Assembly (NCBI GenBank): GCA_040398845.1
Contig: JBBATH010000012.1
Coordinates: 57,316 to 121,315, forward strand
DNA length: 64,000 nt
Reading direction: 5' to 3'
From: WLND01 sp040398845
GTDB taxonomy: Bacteria; Actinomycetota; Actinomycetes; S36-B12
A program made the position numbers and the translations under genes. Positions 17,701-26,050 of the stretch are shown here, piece after piece; positions within the stretch are counted from its first letter, which is position 1; every line of letters begins with the position of its first letter. A model generated the notes under the pieces. It saw only the letters and a program-made list of their open reading frames with translations, had not been told where the DNA came from and searched no databases.

Positions 17701-17958
17701 GCCAAGTGCATCGACATGCGGGTCACCGAGCAGGTCATTCCACGACGCCATCGAGACGGCGCTCTCGGCTACGGCGCCGGCATCGACGCCCGTCAGCGCG
17801 ATGGACTGCAGGACCGGGGTGACGGGGCCGCGTGCAGCGAGGCGGTCACTGGACGAGGGAGTGAGATTTGTTATCGGAACGAGAAAGGATGCGATGAGGA
17901 TCGATGCGGCCAGCGAAGCGAGGACCGGACGGCTCATGCGGCGGCGTGCACTGGGCAC
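14701..17958 (-). CDS. Secreted SpoIID/LytB-domain and PGRP amidase fusion protein
   Basis: A 1085-residue exported wall protein. A signal peptide occupies about residues 8-28. A PGRP/amidase_2 domain follows at about 240-445, with zinc-site histidines in AFLHHTVT and GGHRDIGQTACPG. An Ig-like FlgD-type module (LSIGWDKLDDSG) comes next, then a SpoIID/LytB domain from about 560 (GYGHGIGMSQWGAYGMALEG) to the conserved SSTGGATTS and the region near 920. The last 100 residues are a basic carbohydrate-binding-like module. It probably cleaves peptide stems and acts on denuded glycan strands during wall remodelling. A very good AAGGAGG precedes the GTG start. It diverges from the LCP gene. Confidence 0.92.
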   Translation of the reverse strand: MPSARRRMSRPVLASLAASILIASFLVPITNLTPSSSDRLAARGPVTPVLQSIALTGVDAGAVAESAVSMASWNDLLGDPHVDALGLAPLPSPSDVSQVATRASAPLRPAIATTPTTTDEFGLVGVTTASPLDATSRILVRVRQDDGWSNWTPLPVSDHAPDPGSLEAQGVRFGTEPLITGDADGVQVRIDTPGGVSPADPQVMLMNNPVVAEDADLPLGPQQASLPISTVAAATLGAPMPTIITRAQWGANEALRRAGPTYSGTIKAAFLHHTVTSNSYTPEEAAQQVRNLYGWFVKGLRYSDLAYNFLVDRFGRLYEGRAGGMDQAVIGGHTAGFNSDTFAVSALGNFQSKDLPPAEMAAIDESVAQLMAWKLSMNHRDPNGSTVLVSDSSSGTSRYQPGEQANALVIGGHRDIGQTACPGRYLEPQIPVIRSMVASKMGVTAFNPVMSAPAAWGASEPLVISTTTTAPLAWTVAVTSRCGNQVRTLSGQQAAGGALSIGWDKLDDSGAQVPPGTYTLTLNGSSNGDAIFPWVGAGIIPATASSPMDPCGPPDGFTLSGSGYGHGIGMSQWGAYGMALEGRDASAIVSHYYSGTTVEPTKDDVDIRVNLLYQVQSLQVRSKDLEPGGGAIEVTVGETATLGGPSDVFAFNVNGSSVGVRRIADGTATDLGAAPSVKIRWAGTRDPGTAAGPPTLLNVIGPSGTFDSSGHRYRYGSVDVTAVNTSSGVRLNAVNSLKVHDEYLFGISEVSNSWPEAAMQAQAIAARSYGLSKMDDGLRKSCSCHVDDGGGPYSDQTFIGWLKQSSPKGGRWTSAVKATNPSDTTGLAVLYKGKPIKAFYTSSTGGATTSVKDVWGGDLPYAVSVDDRWGLHPDNTNREWTVKVSQAEAAKAFGVNDVWKLAVSDRLSSGAAKTLTATLKDGSQRTMSATEARTNFGLKSTYISAIDGAGGASGGAAANPPSGQASSGSESTADNPVASVGGIRVTMKIGPTLRPRAGTSLTFAGRVRPKKGAKGLIVERQMLVNGDWVVKDRTRTNKAGRYSFRIKKATPAGATYSYRVVVMQKGEVVASSEEQQITVRPKRKR

Positions 17959-18315
17959 GTGGTCCTCCTTCCTTTTTCACTCACAACGCTGCTCGTCCGT
18001 ACCTGACGGACCCGGGGCACAACGACGTAAATCCAGGCCTGCGCCCCCGGATCGGACTACCACCGTGCCACATCAGTCCCAATAATCACAATCCCCACGC
18101 ACCACTCTGAACACATTGTTCACTTTCGATACACCCTCGGCGAGCGTCACCAGGTCCCACCCAGCGGGAAAATCGCAGGAAACTTGGGGGAACCTGCCGA
18201 CGCGCAGGTGCGTCCAATGCCTGAAAGTCCGATTGACGGGCGCGTCCGGCTTACGATGGCAGCGCACGACTTGGCCCTTCCCCGAACTCCCCCTCACGAA
18301 CGGACAACCGCCCGC
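17959..18315. other. Intergenic region between divergent amidase and LCP genes
   Basis: About 357 bp with no credible gene. It must contain both promoters. A short imperfect palindrome GAACACATTGTTC is visible at about 18107-18119 and could be an operator. I saw no riboswitch fold; in particular the conserved blocks of the ydaO c-di-AMP motif, which often controls actinobacterial wall hydrolases, are not evident on the minus strand. Confidence 0.5.
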
Positions 18316-19722
18316 ATGACCCAGCCCGCACGGCGACGATGGCCCCGAGTTCTCGCAGCATCCCTCTCAGGAGTGATCGTTGCCGTGACCCTCGCCGGGG
18401 TCGGCGTCAATGCGATGATGGGTCGTCTGCAGGGCAATATCACCGCGGTGGACGTCTCCGATCAACTCGGGGGCACACCCGACGGAGCCATCGCCATCGA
18501 CGAGACGGGCAACATTGAGCCGTTAACGGTCGTTCTCATGGGAAGTGACAGTCGCGCCGGCAAAGACAACCGCGGCTACGGCAGTGCGTCCGAATTCGGC
18601 GGCGCCCGTTCGGACACGACAATCCTCCTGCACGTGAGTGCCGACCGGAAGAGCGCGATCGCGGTAAGCATTCCACGCGACACGGTTATCACCCTTCCCC
18701 AATGCAAGTCCGATGGAAAGACCGTCGGCGGGTACGAGGGCAAGTTCAATGCGGCCTTCGACATCGCAGGCCCCGGTTGCACGATCAAGGCCGTCGAGGA
18801 GATGACCGGTCTCAACATCAACAACTTCATGATGGTCGACTTTGGCGGATTCAAGCGCATCGTCGATGCGATCGGCGGGGTGGAGATCTGCCTCAAGGAG
18901 GACGTCAACGACGAGAAGAGCGGCCTGGTTCTGAGTAAGGGGAAGCACACGGTCGAGGGCGAGGAGGCCCTAGCCTTCGTCCGCGCTCGCAAGACCCTCG
19001 GCGATGGCTCGGACACCTCGCGTATCCGACGTCAGCAGGCCTTCATCTCCTCCCTAACGCGCAAGGTGCTCTCCAGCGGGACCCTCCTCAACCCGGCGAC
19101 CCTCGTGAGCCTCCTCGATGCCGCCACCCAGTCACTCACCGCCGATCCCCAACTCGCAAACATCGATAACCTTCGAGCCCTTGCGCTCAGCATGAAGGAC
19201 CTTCGACCCAGCGACATCGCCTTCGTCACGGCGCCATGGAAGCCGGCAGGCGACGGCGAAAACGTGCTCATAAACGATAAGCGGGCCGCGCCCCTGTGGG
19301 AGGCGATCAAGCTCGACTCGACCTGGCCACCAGCACAGGACGCCGACCAGCCACTGCTCAAAACAGAGCCGGGGCAGATCTACGTCGATGTGCTCAATGG
19401 CACGTCGACGAAAGGCAAGGCCAAGAAGGTCGCCAAGGAACTCCGGGAAGCCGGCTACCGGGTGGTCGAGGTCGGCAGCACTCCGGGCAAGGAGATATTC
19501 GCCAACACCGTCGTCAAGTACGACCCGAGGTGGGATGCCTCCGCCAAGACCATCATCTTTGCAGCGGGAGCACAGGGCGAGTCGGTCCCCAAGCAGGGCG
19601 AACGGATGATCCTCATCATCGGCGAGGACTTCACCTCGATCAAGGACGTGACCATCTCGAAAATCGCGGGGGACCAGTCGGCGGATCTCAACACCGCCGA
19701 CGAAACCTACTGCGCGGCGTAA
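18316..19722 (+). CDS. LytR-CpsA-Psr (LCP) wall-polymer ligase with LytR_C domain
   Basis: A 468-residue protein with one N-terminal membrane anchor (about 12-35) and an extracytoplasmic LCP domain. Active-site features are LMGSDSRAG, GGARSDTTILLHV, SIPRDTVI and the arginines of ALAFVRARKTLGDGSDTSRIRRQQ. LCP enzymes transfer lipid-linked glycopolymers onto peptidoglycan or arabinogalactan. The C-terminal 100 residues (YVDVLNGTSTKGKAKKVAKEL) form the LytR_C module common in actinobacteria. The ATG at 18316 was chosen as the first start before the anchor; one at 18256 is possible. It fits the polymer export cluster that follows. Confidence 0.93.
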   Translation: MTQPARRRWPRVLAASLSGVIVAVTLAGVGVNAMMGRLQGNITAVDVSDQLGGTPDGAIAIDETGNIEPLTVVLMGSDSRAGKDNRGYGSASEFGGARSDTTILLHVSADRKSAIAVSIPRDTVITLPQCKSDGKTVGGYEGKFNAAFDIAGPGCTIKAVEEMTGLNINNFMMVDFGGFKRIVDAIGGVEICLKEDVNDEKSGLVLSKGKHTVEGEEALAFVRARKTLGDGSDTSRIRRQQAFISSLTRKVLSSGTLLNPATLVSLLDAATQSLTADPQLANIDNLRALALSMKDLRPSDIAFVTAPWKPAGDGENVLINDKRAAPLWEAIKLDSTWPPAQDADQPLLKTEPGQIYVDVLNGTSTKGKAKKVAKELREAGYRVVEVGSTPGKEIFANTVVKYDPRWDASAKTIIFAAGAQGESVPKQGERMILIIGEDFTSIKDVTISKIAGDQSADLNTADETYCAA

Positions 19723-19744
19723 CCTCTCGGTCGCCCACCGGCGG

Positions 19745-20635
19745 CTAGATTATCGGCGGCCGACCGGCCCGGGTCATGGCCCAAACGGTACGCCAGCGCA
19801 TCGGCCGGCGTCCGCCCGGGTTCACCGTCATCCCCTCCCAAAGCCCCGCGAACCACGAGTGAAGTGCAGCTCGGTTGCGCATGCGTAGGACGGTGAGTGC
19901 AACCCAGGCTCCGACATAGATGGGTTCTAGGACGAGGGGCAGGTTGCGGCGCGCCAGCCAGACCCGATTGCGAGCGTTCAATCGGTAATAGACATCGTGC
20001 CTAGCCGGATCGATCACCGGATGGTTCACGGACAGGTCTCCTGCGTACCAGGCCACAAAGCCCTCGTCCCAGGTACGCCATACGACCTCGATCCCCTCAT
20101 GCGCATAGAAGAATGGATCGGGCCAACCCCCCACCGCGTCAAACACCGTGCGCCGCATGGCAACCGCTCCCTCCCACAGGGAGGTGGCCGGTCCAGGCTC
20201 AGCAGGATCCCCGACGCGCAGGCGCGGCACCCATCTGCCGGGTGCTGCAGCACCGGTCGGATCGACGACGCGGGGCTGCACGAGTCCGAGCCTGGAGTGC
20301 GCCTCAAACCGTTCGGCGATCGCAAGTAGGAACCGGCGGTCCGGGAGGCTCGCGTCGTCATCGAGAAAGAAGAGCAGGTCGCCCTGGACGAGCGGAACCC
20401 CGGCATTACGCCCAGCGGGGATGCCTACGTTCTCCGCGAGACCGAGCGTCCGGACTCCGTCCGGCACACCTTCGGGCTGCCACCCATTGCCGACGACGAC
20501 AATGTCAAGATTCACCCCCTGCTGAGCCTGCAGCGACCTGATGCCCGCCGCCAGTTCCGCCGGCCGCTTGCCCATCGTGAGGACGACGACTCCGTAGGCG
20601 CGGCCCGCATCCGGAATCGTCATCGGAATCGTCAT
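19745..20635 (-). CDS. Family 2 glycosyltransferase
   Basis: A 296-residue GT-A enzyme. It has VVVLTMGKRP at the start, the metal-binding FFLDDDAS, an acceptor segment GVQP-like (LGLVQPRVVD) and HEGIEVVWRTWDEG near the end, the ED/HE-type catalytic position. It lacks a strong transmembrane anchor, so it is probably cytoplasmic and membrane-associated. It is the last gene of a leftward run (25962 to 19745) with ATGA/GTGA overlaps or very short gaps between most neighbours, which ties it to the polymer-assembly cluster. The sugar is unknown. Confidence 0.88.
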   Translation of the reverse strand: MTIPMTIPDAGRAYGVVVLTMGKRPAELAAGIRSLQAQQGVNLDIVVVGNGWQPEGVPDGVRTLGLAENVGIPAGRNAGVPLVQGDLLFFLDDDASLPDRRFLLAIAERFEAHSRLGLVQPRVVDPTGAAAPGRWVPRLRVGDPAEPGPATSLWEGAVAMRRTVFDAVGGWPDPFFYAHEGIEVVWRTWDEGFVAWYAGDLSVNHPVIDPARHDVYYRLNARNRVWLARRNLPLVLEPIYVGAWVALTVLRMRNRAALHSWFAGLWEGMTVNPGGRRPMRWRTVWAMTRAGRPPII

Positions 20636-21435
20636 CGGAGTCGACTAGAGGACAGGATCGACGCGAGGTGGCCGACCACCGTCACCACCCCAAGCACGAG
20701 GAGTCCCGCAACGAGCACCCTCGTCGCAATGAGGTCGCCAGCGGCAACGTCAACAATCGAGGCGAGAAGTGCCAGCAGCGTCAGTTCCACCGAGTGGTAG
20801 GCCCGATGGAACGGGACGAATCGAGCGAAGGAGCGCAGACCTCGCAAGCCGCTGCTGCGAGGCGCAGCCACCTCGGCTTTCTCAGTGAGTCGAGGCATGT
20901 CGTTGTAGGCGCGTGAGACGTGCACCATGTCATTGAGCGCCTTGTTGTAGAGGACGAGGACGGCAAGAAGGGCGCCCATGAGCGGCCAGGGCGAATCAAG
21001 CCACCCAGCATCAGGGAAGCCCGCCGCCCGCAGCCCCAGCGCGATGGGGATAAGTCCCTCGGCCGTGTAGTGGCCGACGCGGTCCAAGAACACGCCGGCA
21101 GGCGACGATGTCTGCCGCCACCGCGCGACCTCGCCGTCGGAGCAGTCCCAGAGCATCTGCATCTGCCCGAGCAGGGCCGCGAGGAACCCGCCGGGCAGGC
21201 CGGGGATGAGGAGCGCGAATGCCGCTGATGCTCCGGTCGCGATCATGAGCCAGGTCACCTGGTTGGCCGTGATGGAGGTGCGCAGGAGTAATCGGGTCAG
21301 ATAGGGCGAGAGAGCACGAAGGTAGACATCGGCCACCCAGTGCTCGGAGTTTCGTCGACCGGTGATCGCAGGTGGCTGGCACACTGCTCGAATCTGGGCG
21401 AGGGTCGGTCGAGATGGTCGTTCGGTGAGGCTCAC
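20632..21435 (-). CDS. CDP-alcohol phosphotransferase with altered catalytic motif
   Basis: A 267-residue integral membrane enzyme of the CDP-OH-P family, which moves a phospho-alcohol from CDP-alcohol onto a lipid or inositol-type acceptor. The motif D-x2-D-G-x2-A-R is intact (D97, D100, G101, A104, R105), followed by G114 and D118. However, the last aspartate of the canonical G-x3-D-x3-D, thought to be the catalytic base, is His (H122). The GTG at 21435 was chosen: AAGGG lies upstream and it begins just after the preceding stop. Paired with the related gene at 21446. Confidence 0.87.
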   Translation of the reverse strand: MSLTERPSRPTLAQIRAVCQPPAITGRRNSEHWVADVYLRALSPYLTRLLLRTSITANQVTWLMIATGASAAFALLIPGLPGGFLAALLGQMQMLWDCSDGEVARWRQTSSPAGVFLDRVGHYTAEGLIPIALGLRAAGFPDAGWLDSPWPLMGALLAVLVLYNKALNDMVHVSRAYNDMPRLTEKAEVAAPRSSGLRGLRSFARFVPFHRAYHSVELTLLALLASIVDVAAGDLIATRVLVAGLLVLGVVTVVGHLASILSSSRLR

Positions 21436-21445
21436 GTCAATCCCT

Positions 21446-23206
21446 TCAATCCCGATCCCCGGAGCTCGCCAGCCACTGAATGGATGCGATGAAGACGAGC
21501 AGCAGCGACCATACAACGATCCCGACGATGAGCAGGCCACCGAGGATTGCAAGCCCACCTCCTGCTGCGAGAACGACGAGCAGCGTGCGACCGTCCCAGC
21601 CGAGCCCGGACCAGACGAGCCAGCGCGGAGGCGCCTGCCCCGCTATCGCCCGGTAGAGGGTGTCGTAGTGGTGGAAGGCAATGATGGCCATCCACCAAAA
21701 GCCGAGAACCATGAGGGCGGGGAAGACCGAAAGGCACAGGAGCGCGACGACCCCAAGCTCCAGGAATCGCAGGGCCGCCGGCACCGCCCAGGCAACCCTC
21801 GACGACCAGAACTGCTCCCACGCCGCCGCGGATATGCCCCGCGTGAGCACCGACGCAATGGGTCCGGCATCTGACTGGCGCGCGAGGAGCAGTGCGGCAT
21901 CGGCCGGGCCCTGGCCCGACCAGCTGAGCGTCCGCAGGATTCGTCCGGTTGTCACGTATGCGAAGGCGACGAGTCCGAGCCCGAGCAGCAGTCCAAGCGC
22001 CCACGCTGCCCCGAGGAACGCGGCCGCCAGGCTGATGACGAGCCACCGCTCGCCGATCGGCAGGTGGATGGCTCGTTTTGCCCACCGCACACCGCTACGC
22101 CGATTGATGCGGGACGACATCTCCATGGCGCCCTGCACGGACCAGCCAGCTGCCGTGCCGGATGATCCGTCATCCGGGTCGGTGATCGATCGGGGCTCAA
22201 CGCGCGCCTCCCGGCTTCGTTGCACCCTTGCGAAGTCGTAGTCCGTCATGTGACGCGTGGTCTGGAGAACGAGCATCAGGATCGCCAGCGGCCAGATATT
22301 CACGCCGGTAACGGCGGCGGCGCCGATCGCCAGGCCCGCGTAGGCCAGGTACTCCTTCACGCGATCGGTCGAGGCATCGAGCCAGGCTCCGAGCGCCGAG
22401 AACCGCCTCGTCGCGCGAGCGACTTCACCATCGACGCAGTCGATAACCAGGCTCAACTGGAGGAGCACCGCCCCGAGCACAAGCGCCCAGCGCGATCCGG
22501 CCGCGAATGCGCCCGCAGCCCCGATGCCGACCGCAAACGACACGAGGGTCACCGCATTCGGGCTCATATTCAGTCGCAGCGCCAGCCTTGTCAGCGGCTT
22601 CGACATCCGCCGCACGACGAATGTCGAGTAGAAGCCATCGTCCATGCGGTTCGCCTGCAGTTGGGCGATACGCGCATCGGAGACCGCGGCAACCGCCTGC
22701 GCTGCACCCACTGGATCCGCCGGGCTTCGAAACCACGGCACATCAACAAGTTCGATCGCCTTGCAGGGCGTACCGGATCGCACGATTGCGACGGCGATGA
22801 GCTGAGTCACGTCATGCCTACTCGTATCGAGCTCACCTGACTCGAGTTCACTTGACTCGAGGGCATCTGCCGCGGCATTGATGGCCTCCCCCACGGTCCG
22901 CGCATCCCTTGGTGCGACGACTAGGGCCCCGACGAACAAGTGGTCGGGAGCGCTCACCCGATGGAACGCCGAACCAACGGAATTCACCAAGTGGTGACGA
23001 ACCCTCGTGTCCCCCTCCGCCGATGGCCGAACGAGCATGGCCGTACCGGCGAACGGGTCTGCGGTGATCTGGGCGAGCGCGGCATCTGCGACAACAAGGT
23101 CCGGTGCAACAACCGCAGTCGGGCCGGTCGCCACCGACAACGCGTGCGCAACGAGCCGCAGGCCGCGGGCGGTGTCAGCTCCGAGTGGCCGCAAAACCTC
23201 GATCAC
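21446..23206 (-). CDS. CDP-alcohol phosphotransferase with N-terminal domain (DUF5941-type)
   Basis: A 586-residue protein. The first 180 or so residues are a soluble domain of uncertain function that may be a degenerate nucleotidyltransferase. A CDP-OH-P membrane domain follows with the full motif (DCVDGEVAR, then G-AWLD-x3-D), all eight positions intact, unlike its neighbour. The C-terminal third is a set of hydrophobic helices resembling DUF5941. It probably makes a phosphodiester lipid precursor of the envelope polymer. It starts at GTG, overlapping the upstream sulfotransferase gene as GTGA. Confidence 0.86.
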   Translation of the reverse strand: MIEVLRPLGADTARGLRLVAHALSVATGPTAVVAPDLVVADAALAQITADPFAGTAMLVRPSAEGDTRVRHHLVNSVGSAFHRVSAPDHLFVGALVVAPRDARTVGEAINAAADALESSELESGELDTSRHDVTQLIAVAIVRSGTPCKAIELVDVPWFRSPADPVGAAQAVAAVSDARIAQLQANRMDDGFYSTFVVRRMSKPLTRLALRLNMSPNAVTLVSFAVGIGAAGAFAAGSRWALVLGAVLLQLSLVIDCVDGEVARATRRFSALGAWLDASTDRVKEYLAYAGLAIGAAAVTGVNIWPLAILMLVLQTTRHMTDYDFARVQRSREARVEPRSITDPDDGSSGTAAGWSVQGAMEMSSRINRRSGVRWAKRAIHLPIGERWLVISLAAAFLGAAWALGLLLGLGLVAFAYVTTGRILRTLSWSGQGPADAALLLARQSDAGPIASVLTRGISAAAWEQFWSSRVAWAVPAALRFLELGVVALLCLSVFPALMVLGFWWMAIIAFHHYDTLYRAIAGQAPPRWLVWSGLGWDGRTLLVVLAAGGGLAILGGLLIVGIVVWSLLLVFIASIQWLASSGDRD

Positions 23207-24375
23207 GAGCCCTTCTTCGACCGTCGCTTCAGCCGCGCACCGACATCGGAGCGCAGCTTCTTCGCGAGGGCGCGGGTGAGATCCTTGCTGCTGGGCTCCT
23301 CCTTAGTGAGGAGGACGAGCGTCGCGAGCGCATCAACCGCGGCGTCCATCGGAACTGAATCAAGTGCGGAGTCCGGCGCCTTCGGTGGCGACGACATCCT
23401 CGCTGCCAGCGCGTCAAGAGTGCCGATCACCTTCACTCCGGAATCGCGGATGGCGGCCGCCATCGCAGCCCCCCGATCAGCCGCGGAGTCCAGGGCCCAG
23501 TCGGGGGTGTGCAGTCGCGGCTCATCGGGTGCTGGCTCACGCCTCTCAACGATGCTCTTCGCGACTCCGACACGAACAAGACGCTGGTACTGACCCCAGT
23601 TGAGTGAGGCCTTCACCTCCTTGTTCAGCCGGCGAACCAACTCGGACTCCGCAGCCGTCATGGAGCGATTCGAGGTGAGGTCCATCCGCGAGGTAAGCAT
23701 CTCCTCTGGGATGTCGAGTAGCTGGGCGAAGGTCCGGAACATCGCACTGCGGTCGACATCCTCAAGCACGATCACGGTGACCCGGTCTTTCCCGACGACG
23801 TCGGCCCACCGCTGCGCGAGCACATGGTGGTTGTTGCGACGCCAGAAACTCGGCGAGACGGTCCGCTTGCTCTCCGTCGCGAAGGTGTTCTCCAGCCAAG
23901 TTTCGTAAGGGGCGGCGACCCCGTATTTCAGGTACTGCTGCCACGAGGAGGGGAGTAAGCGTCCGAGGTTGCGAAGGGTGATGATGACCTCGATGCGGTC
24001 GCGTCCGAGGGCGTCGGCTGCTTGGCTCGCTCGATCGCTATCGACCTCGCAGAAATGCTCGCTGCTGATGACCACCCGTCCGGGCGATGCGCTCGCCTGC
24101 CGCGCCAACCTGTCGAACGCCGCCCGACTATTGGCCTCCCCACCGCGGTCCTTCCAGCCCCACGACCGCTCCATCAGGCCCAGTGCCGCGCCGTGGTGGG
24201 CCGCCTTCCGACCCGGATACAGCACGCCACGCTGCATGAGATCTGGACGTGCGTCGGCGAGGGCCGCCTGAAGTGCTGTGGTGCCGGTCTTATGCACCCC
24301 GACATGCAGTGCGATCGATGAGGGAGGCAGGGCCGGCGTTTGTGGCAGAAGGCCGTCGGTCAAGCCAAAGTTCAT
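23203..24375 (-). CDS. Sulfotransferase-like P-loop protein
   Basis: A 390-residue protein beginning with the PAPS-binding 5'-phosphosulfate loop ALHVGVHKTGTTALQ (residues about 22-36), followed by VVISSEHF and VIITLRNLGRLLPSSWQQ, the pattern of the 3'-phosphate-binding R-x7-8-S. It would sulfate a glycan or glycolipid using PAPS in the cytoplasm. Such genes occur in actinobacterial and marine envelope clusters. The basic C-terminus (RLKRRSKKG) may bind membranes. The acceptor cannot be inferred. Confidence 0.8.
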   Translation of the reverse strand: MNFGLTDGLLPQTPALPPSSIALHVGVHKTGTTALQAALADARPDLMQRGVLYPGRKAAHHGAALGLMERSWGWKDRGGEANSRAAFDRLARQASASPGRVVISSEHFCEVDSDRASQAADALGRDRIEVIITLRNLGRLLPSSWQQYLKYGVAAPYETWLENTFATESKRTVSPSFWRRNNHHVLAQRWADVVGKDRVTVIVLEDVDRSAMFRTFAQLLDIPEEMLTSRMDLTSNRSMTAAESELVRRLNKEVKASLNWGQYQRLVRVGVAKSIVERREPAPDEPRLHTPDWALDSAADRGAAMAAAIRDSGVKVIGTLDALAARMSSPPKAPDSALDSVPMDAAVDALATLVLLTKEEPSSKDLTRALAKKLRSDVGARLKRRSKKGS

Positions 24376-24384
24376 AGGCGCAGT

Positions 24385-25185
24385 CTAGTTGTCGTCACGA
24401 TCCTCGGGCTGATCCGTCGGATCTGTACGCGGGGTCGGACGCACAAGTTCAAGACCCTCCTTGACGCTCGTATCGGCGAGGATTCTTCCCCCCTTGAGGA
24501 CGAGGGCACGATCGCAGAAGCGTTCGAGGTCATGCGGATCATCGCTGGTGACAAGGAAGGTGACGCCAGCAGCCCGAAGTCCTTCGACATGTGACCAGCA
24601 CCGTTCCATGAACTCACCGTGCCCGACGACCAGCGACTTCTCGATCACGAAGATCTGCGCTCCGGTCGCCATCGACACGGTCCAGACAAGTCGCTGTCGC
24701 ATGTTGCGTGGCGCCCCGCGGAGGTAGGTGTCGAGCCATCTGCCGGCCTCCGCCATATCGACGATCCAGTCGAGGCGCTGCGCCGTCTCACCGGGCGTCA
24801 TCCCGAGGAGACCCGCGGTGAGATAGATGTTCTGCCGGGTCGTGTAGGCCGCGGTGAGGCAGCGCGAGTTGTCGAGGATCGGTACGACTCGCGCCTGTCG
24901 GCGCACTCGACCGGAGTCTGCGAGCAGGGTGCCCGCGGCCAGCCGCAGGAACTCATGACGTCCGGATTTAGCGCCACCGAGGATTGCCACAGACTCGCCC
25001 GGCATAATCGACATGCTCAGGTCGGTGAACACTGGCACCTGCTGGCGGCTCGACTCCCCGGCCAGTCGGCGTATGCGATTGCGGGTCCCCTGCCCGCCCC
25101 GCCTCTTGCTGCGGGGCATCGACAGCGATACATCGTCGAACTCGACAGCGGCGAACAACTCCGGCTGAATTCGGATGCTTGCCAT
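24385..25185 (-). CDS. Degenerate ABC-transporter ATPase subunit (TagH-like)
   Basis: A 266-residue NBD fold paired with the permease 3 nt upstream. Fold landmarks align well with polysaccharide/teichoic acid exporter ATPases, but every catalytic motif is changed. The P-loop reads GGAKSGRH (70-77), so the Walker A Lys is Arg and the Ser/Thr is His. The signature LSGGQ is APRNM (158-162). The Walker B Asp and catalytic Glu are E182-K183. The H-loop His is D215. It is therefore unlikely to hydrolyse ATP normally. The reading frame is intact and the operon position conserved, which argues against simple decay. Confidence 0.85.
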   Translation of the reverse strand: MASIRIQPELFAAVEFDDVSLSMPRSKRRGGQGTRNRIRRLAGESSRQQVPVFTDLSMSIMPGESVAILGGAKSGRHEFLRLAAGTLLADSGRVRRQARVVPILDNSRCLTAAYTTRQNIYLTAGLLGMTPGETAQRLDWIVDMAEAGRWLDTYLRGAPRNMRQRLVWTVSMATGAQIFVIEKSLVVGHGEFMERCWSHVEGLRAAGVTFLVTSDDPHDLERFCDRALVLKGGRILADTSVKEGLELVRPTPRTDPTDQPEDRDDN

Positions 25186-25188
25186 GCG

Positions 25189-25962
25189 TCAGGCCTCCTT
25201 AAGAATTCGTGACTCGAGGCGCCGGAACGTGATGACGCCGACGATGGCGAACGCCACGGTCACGCAGAGCCCCACGGCGAGTTGCGCCGCTCCTTCGGTC
25301 TCGGTCGGCCAAAAGCCAATGCGGTAGAGACCCAAAATGCTCACCAGCGGGTTCAACGCCGAGATATCGCGCGCCCCCTCGGGGATATTGGCGATCGAGT
25401 ACAGCACCGGCGTGAGATAGAACATGGCACGCAGCACGATGCGCACGATCCGGGCGAAATCTGGAACGAGGGCCGACACCGATGCAACGAAGAGTCCAAC
25501 CCCGTACATGAGCATCATCTGCACGACGATCGCCACCGGGAACAGCACGATGAGTGGACCCGGGAACGTCCATGTCACGATCATGGCGATCACGATGATC
25601 GGCAGCGACAGCGCAAAGTCGGCCATCGAGACGAGGAGAACCCGAATGACCGAGATCTCAGTCGGCAGGAGGCTGATGGTGAGCGGCGACATGTTCCCCC
25701 GGAACACCCGTGTCGATGCCGCAATGCCCTTCGTGAACCACCACCAGGGCAAGATCGCAACCGAGAGGAACAGGAAGTAGGGCTGCTCACCGAGCTTGCG
25801 CCCACCGAGGAGCACACTGAAGACGAACCACAGCACGAAGGTCATGCCGAGCGGCTCCAGGATCGACCAGAGGTAGCCCAACCGGAAGTTGCGGTACTTG
25901 CCGTGAAGATCCCGAAGGACGAGCATGCGCAGCACCTGACGGTTCTTCCAGACAATGCCCAC
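25189..25962 (-). CDS. ABC-2 type polysaccharide/teichoic acid exporter permease
   Basis: A 257-residue, six-helix membrane protein of the TagG/Wzm type. The amphipathic N-terminus (RDLHGKYRNFRLGYLWSILEP) is the family hallmark, followed by WWWFTKGIAASTRVFRGN and the closing helix pair. It would pass a lipid-linked polymer across the membrane in partnership with an ATPase. The adjacent ATPase lacks catalytic residues, so either another NBD serves this permease or the mechanism differs. It is the first gene of the leftward run. Confidence 0.9.
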   Translation of the reverse strand: MGIVWKNRQVLRMLVLRDLHGKYRNFRLGYLWSILEPLGMTFVLWFVFSVLLGGRKLGEQPYFLFLSVAILPWWWFTKGIAASTRVFRGNMSPLTISLLPTEISVIRVLLVSMADFALSLPIIVIAMIVTWTFPGPLIVLFPVAIVVQMMLMYGVGLFVASVSALVPDFARIVRIVLRAMFYLTPVLYSIANIPEGARDISALNPLVSILGLYRIGFWPTETEGAAQLAVGLCVTVAFAIVGVITFRRLESRILKEA

Positions 25963-26050
25963 GCGGTTACGATAGGCCCTCTATCGAACTAGCAAGCCGG
26001 CGAGCAGCCATGTCAATACCGGGCACGACCGACCTTGGGACCGAAACGCG

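Noticed and set aside
17959..18120. c-di-AMP (ydaO) riboswitch upstream of the wall amidase
   Set aside because: Neither conserved block of the motif is visible on the minus strand.
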